From Hybos culiciformis (lineage: Eukaryota; Arthropoda; Insecta; Diptera; Hybotidae): a stretch of 64,000 nucleotides of DNA. The number at the start of each line of letters is the position of its first letter. Within the stretch, counting starts at the first letter, position 1. Made by a program: the position numbers and the translations under genes. This document shows, one piece after another, positions 13,445-22,600 of the stretch. A model generated the notes under the pieces. The model was not told the origin of the DNA and did no database searches. It saw nothing but the letters and a program-made list of their open reading frames with translations. Where the stretch lies: positions 115,367,812-115,431,811 of the forward strand of contig OZ023273.1 in NCBI GenBank assembly GCA_964007475.1, given 5' to 3'.

Positions 13445-16400
13445 TTGGGAACGTAATATTATATGAATATGTGATTAATACTGTACTGAACTTATAACAG
13501 TCATAACTCTTATATTATTCTATTTAAAAAATACATTGGTAAAAAGCATATCCCAAAAAAACTGTAGTAAACAAATTTCAACGAATTACTTGGAATCCCT
13601 TACAAAATTATTTTAGAATAAAAATTCGTTAATTAAATTCTTATGTGGATAAAGAAATAAGTCAGCATATTTCAACAATTTTGATTGGTTTGGTGAATAA
13701 CTCATTTTTTAGTTGAGCTCCTGAAATATCATGTACACAGTGGATTTGAATACAACTTGTAAAATTCAAATATTAAAATAGTTTTGTTTATAATAGCCAA
13801 AATTTATATTTAAATATTAGTTTATTACAATTTATAAATATTAGGAAAATAAATAAAAACAAAAAAAGACGAACAAAAACCTTTAAGTTTGTTATTATAT
13901 GTTGGGTTTTTTACGATTACGTAAACATGTTTAAAAAATAATTTTCATTGTTCGATTTTTTGAGGCTACAAGACTATGAAATTTTTTTAAGCATAATGTT
14001 AAAAAAAATTAAAATATGGTTATATCTGAAAATGATATAAAATTAAGTAACAAAATAACAAACATTACTCAAAACTAATACTAATTGAAATTTTTTTGGA
14101 ACGAAAGAATAATTAAGATATATAATAAAATTTTAGGATATTCCTGATTCGTACCACTGAAAAATTTATTTTTGACCTATTTATTTTCGACCAATTAGTA
14201 AAATAAATAATTAATTTTCTTACATTTACAAATTATTAGGTATATAAAATATATTTTTTTTTAAATTATTGAATTGTTTGAAAAGATTTTTCTTAAAATT
14301 AATATCAAAAATTCCAAACAATAAGTAGTAAGTATTAACATTTATATAATTGTTTGTAATATTAATTTTCTTTGATATAAATTTTCTTTGCACTTAGTTA
14401 CGCACATTTACTATTGAAAGATATACGTGTTTTCAAAATTAAAAGTTAAAGCCAAAAAATTAATTGTTATTTGTTGAATTTAATTTTTTGCACGTGACCT
14501 AATAATAATAGTGGAAAAAATTATAATTTTTTTCTAGCCAACATTTTAATTTATTTTTAATTATAATTGATATAGAAAGAAATCCAGATGCATATCCATA
14601 ATTTTTGACATTCAGATTCCCGATGAAAATAATTTGTATTGTAAAAATTCAAAAAACGTGTTAACTATGTACTTGCACATATTTTATAACAAAATTCTTT
14701 TTTTTTTTTAAAGCTTATATATATTATAAAAACTTTTGCTTTTGGATACTTTTTTTTTTTAAATAACAAAAAAAAAATTATACATCTAATAGTCTCTATA
14801 GAATTTATATGTTGCTTTTCTAACTTTCAAGTTCAGCAGCTATTTAGTAATTTTCTTCCACCTGGCTAACATCAAACAAGTATAAAAAAAAATAAAATAA
14901 AATTTATAGGAAAAATAAGAAGAATATTTAGTAAATCCTAGAAAAATTCTTCGTTTTTTTTTTTTTTATTTCTTCATTTTTTTCTAGTTAATGTACACAA
15001 CAAATAATATTTAAAAAAAAAATTAATATAAAATAAAATAGAAAAACAAGAAAATTGGGGATTGTTTTCAATGTTAAAAAAAATTTAAATTAAAATTAAA
15101 TGTTAAAAAAAAAAAAAATTAAAATTAAATAAATTAAATGTACAGAAAGTAATTTTGTAATGTAATAATGTAGTTTATAATGCCTAGATAATTCTCAATC
15201 AATTTTATATATCATTTTTACCTTTTTTTCGTTTTCACTTTTCATTCAGAAAATTAATAATGCTTCCAAAAAAATTGACTTACTGCGATGATTCAACTTT
15301 AACTTTATTTTCTGTTATAAGCACTTAATTTTTTTTTTTTTTTTCAATTCACCTAATGCTAATAACTTGATTCATTATTTAAATATACTCTTGAATTAAC
15401 AATACTTGCACAAATTAAGATCAATTAAATAATTGGATTTTAATTTTTTCATACTAAAAAAATTTGAATATTTTGTGTATATCGATTATAACATTCGGTA
15501 ATTAAACTTATAAACGTAATTATAAAACATTATAAATTTCTGACAAAAATATATTTATATAAAAGAACTCTACTTAACTAAATAAATATTTTTGAAATCT
15601 TATAATTAGATTTTCAATTGAAAGAAATTTGATAAAATAATATATTTTTTAAAGTCTTAACGTTATTTTCAAAATTATTTGCCGGGCTAACAGAAACATA
15701 AAAATTATAATTATAAAAATTTATATTTAAATGCTATATTACAGTTTTATTGTTTTAGATAATTTGTTCCAGGGTCTATTCAAAGTATTCTAGTTTTAAT
15801 AATACTTTAATTAAAATTTTAAATTTGTTTAGTTTGCATTCAGAGTGTTGTGTTAACAACGCTAGTACTTGAACATGGCGTAGTCTGTGATATGTGTCTA
15901 TATACTCTTATTCTAAGTATATATTATAAAAAACTTTATTTAAATATTAAATATCGCATACAAACGGGGAGATTGAAATTATTTTTTAAAATTCGTTTCA
16001 CCTAGTATGCAGGAAACGTAATATATCACTAAAATATATATTTTATACGGGTATATGTTTGCATCATATAAATTCTTTAAGAATTCGATTATAATTCAAT
16101 TTTCTTTTTTTTTTCGTGTAAAATTGGAAAAAAAATGTATATTATTATGTTATGACATACATTTAAAGTATTAAGTATATGCATACATTGAACATACATA
16201 TACATAATTTTTCCTATTTTTATTATATATACGTATCCTTCAGGTAAATGCAGTGTCATAATTTTTGTGGTATGAAAATTGTTCTTATTTCAATTCAAGG
16301 ACATCATTAGTTTAATTTTTAATTTTTTTTGGGGTCAATAGAAGATAACTTGTTTAGCCGACTACTTTTTATGGAGCTCTAACAGTCTAACTTCATGAAT

Positions 16401-16520
16401 TAGTAAAATATTTAAGTGAAGATCGCGCATTCAAAAAGTGCGTTTACCTACTTATTAATAAATAAAATAAATGAATAAATATTTACTTTATTTTATTCAA
16501 ATTATTTATACTTATTTTAA
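13445..16520. other. A+T-rich spacer, no gene seen
   Basis: The stretch is nearly pure A+T-rich sequence with poly-A/T runs. A small slippage repeat of ATGTTAAAAA/AAATTAAAATTAAAT lies at about 15,073-15,140. I find no open frame, RNA gene or long inverted repeat. Confidence 0.65.
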
Positions 16521-16523
16521 TAC

Positions 16524-16755
16524 CTTCCCTGTGGGCGGACCTCAAAAGTTCGTCCGATTTCATTCAAATTTGGTATGTAAAAAGAAGAACTGTTTACACA
16601 CAAATTTCATAACAAAAATTTTGTAGACCTCCGACCCAGGGACTTCCCCTGGGGGCGGACTTCAAAAGTTCGTCCGATTTCATTCAAATTTGGTACGTAA
16701 AAAGAAGAACTGATTACACACAAAATTCGTAACAAAAAATTTGTTGTCCTCCTAC
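16524..16755 (+). repeat. Direct repeat, two 120-bp units
   Basis: Two units (from 16,524 and from 16,643) align at an offset of exactly 120 bp over GGGCGGACYTCAAAAGTTCG, TCCGATTTCATTCAAATTTG and GTAAAAAGAAGAACTG, with only scattered mismatches. The stretch CCGATTTCATTCAAATTTGG resembles the recurrent text of non-autonomous insect elements. The second unit ends about 35 bp before the splice-acceptor-like sequence ahead of the small ORF at 16,794. Confidence 0.85.
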
Positions 16756-16793
16756 CATATGATCTGACTTTTTACTTTTTATATTTACAGAAA

Positions 16794-17115
16794 ATGAGCG
16801 ATAATAGTAGAAAACGATATTACTATACTACGGAACGATACCATAGTCCGGAACGAATTAACAATAATAGAAGCCCACAACGATATCGTTATAGTCCGGA
16901 ACGATATCGTTATAATAATAGACGATATCGTTATAGTCCAAATTATATTATATTTAAAGATATAATGATGAGGGAAGAATTAAAAAAAAATAAAAGAACA
17001 AAAACGGAAGAAACAAATTCAACGCAGAAGAAGGAAGAAATTAGAAAAAAATGAAGAATTAATTCCAATATCTAAATCCGATTGGGAACAGTTGATTATT
17101 AACGAAGAAGAATAA
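16794..17115 (+). pseudogene. Small RYRYSPERY-repeat protein, frameshifted
   Basis: I do not recognise the family. The frame opens with ATG at 16,794, four bases after a good splice-acceptor-like sequence (pyrimidine-rich tract ending ATATTTACAG at 16,781-16,790), so an upstream untranslated exon is possible. Residues 1-50 are rich in Arg, Tyr, Ser and Pro with repeats such as SPERYRY and SPQRYRY, written by repeats of the palindromic word ACGATATCGT. Residues 55-86 are Lys/Glu-rich. The first frame stops at 17,052-17,054. A second frame, shifted by one base, continues from about 17,030 with ELIPISKSDWEQLIINEEE and a stop at 17,113-17,115. That tail looks protein-like, so either one indel has split a coding sequence or a sequencing error lies in the AGAAGAAGGAAGAAA run. 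A basic RNA-binding or RS-like role is only a guess from composition. Confidence 0.4.
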
Positions 17116-17162
17116 TAATAATAATTTGTAAATATAAATTTGTATAATAAGTATGTATATTT

Positions 17163-17238
17163 GTATATTTCTAAATTCTACTCAATAGAAAAACTGATTA
17201 TTTTCAGTTTTCCTATTGAGTAGAATTTAGAAATATAC
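17163..17238 (+). repeat. Near-perfect 76-bp hairpin (35-bp arms)
   Basis: The left arm (17,163-17,197) and the right arm (17,204-17,238) are reverse complements with a single mismatch, separated by the six-base loop TTATTT. The arms contain TTCTAAATTCTACTCAATAG. The hairpin lies about 50 bp past the last stop of the RYRYSPERY ORF. It has the size of a microRNA precursor, but its pairing is almost too perfect, so a tiny foldback transposon (MITE) or a hairpin-siRNA source is at least as likely. Confidence 0.85.
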
Positions 17239-17564
17239 ATCATTATAAAATGTCGAAGATGTTATTTAAGTTTTATTTAAATATTAATATTAAATTTAAA
17301 AAATATCGTTTTGTTTTAATAATATAATAATTGGTTGTTATAAAATAACTTTTTTTTTCCAAAATTATTTAACTATTTTTATGTGAAGAGTATTTTACTT
17401 TATAATGTTTGATTATAAAAAATCTTTCAAAGAATTCAAGTTTTAATAAGAATTATTAGCTTCTAGCAATTGGAGTTTTCGGATCAAAAAATAGTAGCCT
17501 TTTTTATAGACTAATTTTTTTTTATTAATATTTGTATTATTTGTTCATTATTTCGTTTATAAAC

Positions 17565-18315
17565 ATGATTTATTTAATTTTAGTAACAAGTTTAGTTTTA
17601 ATTCAATACACATTAGCGGCTTCGTTACGTAATTATACTTTTTTGGTTAATTTAGATTACATGATTAATAAGATTATATGGAAAATATTGGCCGTCTAAG
17701 TCTCATATGCTATATTCTACTCTTTCGATTCTACAAATTAATTTAATATTTTATGTACATGTCTAAGGGCCTATATTTTAATTCCACTTCTGAATTCTTT
17801 TTTTGCATTCAATAATTATAAAAAGTTTTGTTATTAATTGTACATAAATTTGTCATTTTTATTAATTCTAGTATTTTTTTTATATCTTTTATTTTTATTG
17901 TTGAAACTCAATTAATGAGAATAATCAGATACTTTATTTATGATTAAAAACATTTAATAAGCTTAGTTTGTTTTCAGCCCCATCAATAAAAATATGCTCG
18001 CTCACGTAACGACAAGGAACTAGATAAATGTATTGTCGCTGCAATTGAAGCTCTACGCCCATATTTGGCACAAGGAGATTTAGGAGGTGGTTTAAAAACC
18101 ACTCCTCTTGAGCCCTTGGCCTTGCAAGACGTCAGACTGAGAAATTTAAATAAGAAACTTAATATTTTCCAAAAAAATTTTATGGTAAAAGATTTTATTC
18201 TTTTTTTAGAAGTAATATTACTGCATTGGAGTTTTCAATGCTTGCATTAGTGCCGAAAATTGATTTTGATGGTAAATATAAACTAAAAATGAAAATTCTA
18301 GGAGTTAATAGATAA
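17565..18315 (+). pseudogene. Takeout / JHBP-family gene, frameshifted and truncated
   Basis: JHBP/takeout proteins are secreted carriers of hydrophobic ligands such as juvenile hormones. Exon 1 (17,565-17,628) encodes a clear signal peptide beginning MIYLILVTSLVLIQYTLA. It ends at CGTTAC|GTAATT. The intron (17,629-17,977) closes with TTGTTTTCAG, and the one-base phase carries cleanly into exon 2 (from 17,978). Exon 2 reads SRNDKELDKCIVAAIEAL, RPYLAQGDLGGG, TPLEPLALQDVRL and NITALEFSMLALVPKIDFDG. These follow the family order: N-terminal Cys pair region, PPLEPL motif, then the LVPKI(D/E)FDGKY strand. An apparent 4-base duplication (GCTCGCTC, about 17,996-18,003) breaks the frame at the first Cys. 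A second shift lies in a T-run at about 18,196-18,207. The frame stops at 18,313-18,315, well short of the family's usual length of about 240 residues, and nothing after it resembles the C-terminal half. Assembly indels could mimic the frameshifts but not the missing end. Confidence 0.85.
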
Positions 18316-18469
18316 CTTTATCAACTTGCATATATGTCCTCCGAACAAAGTACAAAGAGATTCCTTAATTTTGGTGATTCATTGGTATCACTGTTTATAG
18401 TAACACCATTGGTTGTGAGTCTTTATATTATTCTTTATATTAATTTGGTCGCGTTGATTGTCTCCAAAT

Positions 18470-18620
18470 TTAAGAAATGAAAATTCACCCACTTCTCGTC
18501 ATCCGATCGAAATGAAATTTTGCATACCCACTCGTAGTCCAGCTCGATCGGTTGAGGGTCAGTGAGGGGCGGGGAAGCCATTAAAAGCTTTTGCTGCATT
18601 CAAGGGTTTTGTGAAAAAGT
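18470..18620. repeat. GC-richer transposon-like relic
   Basis: The block contains CCGATCGAAATGAAATTTTG, CTCGATCGGTTGAGGGTC and GGGGCGGGGAAGCC, and stands out from the A+T-rich flanks. The CCGATNNNNATGAAATTTTG wording recalls the 16.5-kb direct repeat and the 39.9-kb hairpin arms. No coding frame is visible. Transposon origin is an inference from composition and wording. Confidence 0.35.
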
Positions 18621-18880
18621 AAAATGCAAAAATTAAGATGAAACGATTTTCCTTATCTCTCGCATTTTATTTAGTAGGTACCAGTGTATTGTAAATGATT
18701 CAATTGAATGTGATACAACTGAATAGTCAACGCACATTTAAAAATTAAATTTTTAATGTTTATTGACTAAATAAATGAAATTTAAAAAAAATTACAGGTG
18801 TAGAGTGTGGTTATGTTACATTTATTTAATTTAAAATTAATTTTTTTTTTTTCAAAGAATTCATTTTCTAATTTTTTTTT

Positions 18881-19200
18881 GAAGTTTATACTTCTTTAGC
18901 GGCGTTTGATGATTTTTGGTAGAGGGTAAAAATCCATTTTCATATAGAATTTTTCTCAGAATCGTCATTTTTTTTGTCAGAAAAATTAGAATAACAATAC
19001 TTATTTTTTTATTATATTTAAGAAACCCAAAATCATATGGACAATATGGCTTAGTGGCTAGAACATGAGACTGTAAGTCTGAAGGTGCCTGGTTCGATTC
19101 CCAATGACAAGATTTTTTAATTTCAAATATATGTATATATAGGGCCCAATATTACAAGCAAAAAAAGCTACGATTATGTCGTGCCGGAGCAAAATATACG
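18881..19200 (+). mobile_element. tRNA-derived SINE-like module, copy 2
   Basis: This copy is nearly identical to the one at 10,892-11,210 and has the same orientation and boundaries. It starts at GAAGTTTATACTTC, and its A box lies at 19,047-19,057 and its B box at 19,091-19,101. It then passes through the same GGGCCC and into half a minisatellite unit. The anticodon stem has one change that breaks a pair (GAGA for CAGA), while both promoter boxes are unchanged. The close match between copies about 8 kb apart implies fairly recent spread or local duplication. Confidence 0.75.
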
Positions 19201-19529
19201 AAATTTTTTTTTTTCAAAATAGGTAGCTCCGGTGAAATTAATATTACCTGAAAAGAAATTTTGGGTGGGGAGCTACGGTTAGGTCGTGCCGGAGCAAAAT
19301 ATACGAAAAATTATTTTTTCAAAATAGGTAGCTCCGGTGAAATTAATATTACCTGAAAAAAAAATTTTGGGTGGGAAGCTACGGTTAGGTCGTGCCGGAG
19401 CAAAATATACGAAAAAATTTTTTTTTTTTGAATAGGTAGCTCCGGTGAAATTAAGATTACTTGAAAAAATATTTTGGGTGGGGAGCTACGGTTAGGTCGT
19501 GCCGGAGCAAAATATACGAAATTTTTTTT
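19170..19529 (+). repeat. Minisatellite of about 107 bp, block 3 (3.5 units)
   Basis: Half a unit is fused to the SINE-like module, followed by units beginning AGGTAGCTCC at 19,221, 19,326 and 19,434 (periods 105 and 108 bp). The sequence matches block 2 closely, including GGGAGCTACGGTTAGGTCG and CCGGAGCAAAATATACGAA. The block ends directly at a second copy of the head motif GAAGTTTATACTTC (19,530). Confidence 0.9.
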
Positions 19530-19665
19530 GAAGTTTATACTTCTTTAGCCGCGTTGTGCGTTTTTTTGGTAGAGGATAAAATATTTGAATTTACATTTTG
19601 TACTCAGCAGCCTATCATTTGTAGCCACTGTTATTTCATATTTTAAATCTTTAAGTATAAACTTC
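19530..19665. repeat. 136-bp segment with 13-bp terminal inverted repeats
   Basis: GAAGTTTATACTT at 19,530-19,542 and AAGTATAAACTTC at 19,653-19,665 are perfect reverse complements bounding about 110 bp. The left end is the same head motif that starts each SINE-like module, so this may be a minimal or partial copy of the parent element. The frame at 19,461-19,646 spans repeat DNA and is not a gene. Confidence 0.55.
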
Positions 19666-19689
19666 TGTAGGCAGTTCTATGACTGCTTC

Positions 19690-22600
19690 GTGTGTTTTTT
19701 AATCATAATTTAATTTGTAAAATAATAAATCCTGTTAAAAATTCTTAATTGAAAAAATATTATTTTTTAATCTAAATGGCAACCGTTTAAATAAGGTTTC
19801 GCAAATATTTATAAATAGTTGTTGAGTTAAAGGAGGTTTATCATACAAAAAATTTAGTTGTTTTAAAGTTGAGTTAAATGTGAGTTAAATTAGGTTCACC
19901 TGATAAAACCCAGAATTGTTTATTTAGATTAAATGAATATGTTCTGATTACGTAAAAAAATTATCGGTTGAATAATTAAAAAAATAAAAAACAAAATGGC
20001 TAAAAAAAAAGTATAAAATCAAAATAGTTTTTTTTTACAATTATTATTTTTCGAATTTTAATTTCAAATTAATTAATTCACCTATAGAATTTTTTTATAT
20101 AATTTTTAAATTATTTTTGATTTGATTTCATTCACTAATTTTTATTTAGATAAAAAAAATCATGGTGTGAACAGCAATTTTCAATTAAGGGATAACCTGA
20201 TTTAATTTATGAATAAAATTCCTATTTTGGAAAGCCTATAAGAAACTAGAGTCTTTCTAAATTATGCCTCGCACTGTCAGAGTTTATACAAAAATTAATA
20301 ATGATTAAAATTTCACTAGAATAAGCGTTCAAAATTCAATTGTACTTTATTATCTCTACACATTACAACCTAATTGAATATTAGAAGAGTTTTTTTTTGA
20401 AATATTTGTTCACACTAGTAAACCGACATCTACTTATTTTTTTTAAAGAGATATTAACATGAACTGATAACAAGCTAAATGTTAGCAACAACAATGATAA
20501 ATGTCAAAAATAATAACTCAAAAATAATAACTCAAATAATACAAATATAATATTATTATTAAATAAATAAAAAAATTCATATAAAATAATTTTTTAATTC
20601 AATAAAAAAATCTTATAATAAAAAATAATTTATTTAATTTCATCCTTAAAGAAAACCATTTTAAAGAGCACTTTTTTTTTTGCAACAAAACAAAACAATA
20701 AACACGTGCTGTAATAATCTCTTTTATATTTCGAATATTTTTGTTCCTCATCAAGGCTTTTCGCAAACAAAACAAAAAAAAACGAAAAAAAAATAAAATA
20801 TATATCAACAAGTTATCACTTTCAAAATGAAAAATAAAATACTGGAAAAAAAATTATTATTATTATTTTATAATAATGAAACTTTTTATATTTAAAAATA
20901 ATAATAATAATAATAATAATAATGAATTATAAAGAAATTGTTCCGCTTTTTAACACAAAAATGAATCGAAAAAAAAATTTTTATATATATTTTTTTTTTT
21001 TTTGTTGTAATAAAATTTCAATTGAAATCAAATATATAAAGGAGAATCTAGATCACCAAAAATACGGTTACACTCGATTAATTTTACATTTTATACTTTT
21101 TCTTCATTTTTTTTTTTTTTTTGTTATAAGTATTTCCAAATATGAAATTCTTGACTTAAAAATTATTATTTTTTTTTATTTCCAACATTGAATTTCTTTT
21201 TTATTGCCTTAATTTTATGATCTTGAGGAATTTTATTTGTTTTCTGATTTATGTAAGTATAAAAATGAAAAAAAAAATATGTAATTCTATATTTCAATAC
21301 CAAAAATTATAATAATAAAATAAAAATATATAATTGTTTAGTATTTAGTTATTAAAAATATAGATAGTAAAAATTTCAATATATTGACACTACTGTCTTG
21401 TTACAGCCACGCATAGTTGCATTGTGAAAGAGTTATATGTATTATAAAAAATTTGGATAAATCTGACGAAAAAAGTTTACCGAAAATAAGCGGGAAATAA
21501 CTTTGCGCACTGTACATTATTCATTGAAAGCTTGCCGTATTGCTGATTCCACTCAAAGGTATTTTATAGCAAAAAAAAAAAAGAAAAATTTACAATTAAT
21601 ATTTTATATATTTTAAATCTAAAAATAATTTACTTTTATATTTACAATTTTAATTTCAACTAAAACAAATTTAACAAAAACAAAATATGAACCTAAATAA
21701 AACAACCGTAAAAAATTTTACCAACTCCTCAAGTATATTCTCGTCTTTATAACTAATTTATTTGTCAAATTACGTTCTCACCTATATTTTACAGGAAAGA
21801 AAAAACGAAAGAAATATTTTTTTTTATTTTATTTTCTACCTCGACGGTTTGATTTACATTGTTTTCATTGCAGAGAATTTTTTTTTTTTATATCTTTTTA
21901 ATAAAATATTTATGATCTATGCAGCTATAAATTATCAATTCAGAAAATTTATTACCATTCGACTACTAAAAAAAAAAAATCATATTTTTTTTTTCTTCAA
22001 CTATTTTATAAAATAAAAATAAATTATTATTATTCTTTAATAAAAAAAAAAAAAAATCATATTTATATAAATAGGTATTTATTGTATATATAGAGTAACC
22101 TCCTCACATGTTGTTTTAATATTTTTATTTCCGAATTCAATTTAAATCTTAAAAAAGGAAAATAAATAGTTTATAAGGTATTTTGTATATTGTGATAAAT
22201 AATTTTAGTTTCCTATGAAATAAAGGATTAAGGTCATAAAATCAGTAAAAATATGTACTTTCTGCTAGCTTCAAATAGAAATGATAGATATTTATAAAAA
22301 TTTTAATATTTGAGCTAAGAACCTTTTTAAGTATTTAAGTCGGCATCGGATAATATTTAAGAATAGATTTGTTAATCAGTGAGTTCACTTTATTGACTAT
22401 CATTTCTATAATCTCCTTTTGTTTGGCATCTGAAACGACATAGTTGCTGACAATTATAAAATTGATTAACAAAAATATTAGTTCAAAGTACTACTACTAT
22501 ATGTATTATAGAAATCAACAATAATAATAATTTTTGTAAATTAAATACCATCAAGAATTACAACTCTATCATATGATCATCATTTAAAATTTATTTTATT

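Noticed and set aside
21480..21560. Possible short exon reading TLRTVHYSLKACRIADSTQ
   Set aside because: A donor-like word follows, but there is no acceptor, no partner exon and no recognisable family.
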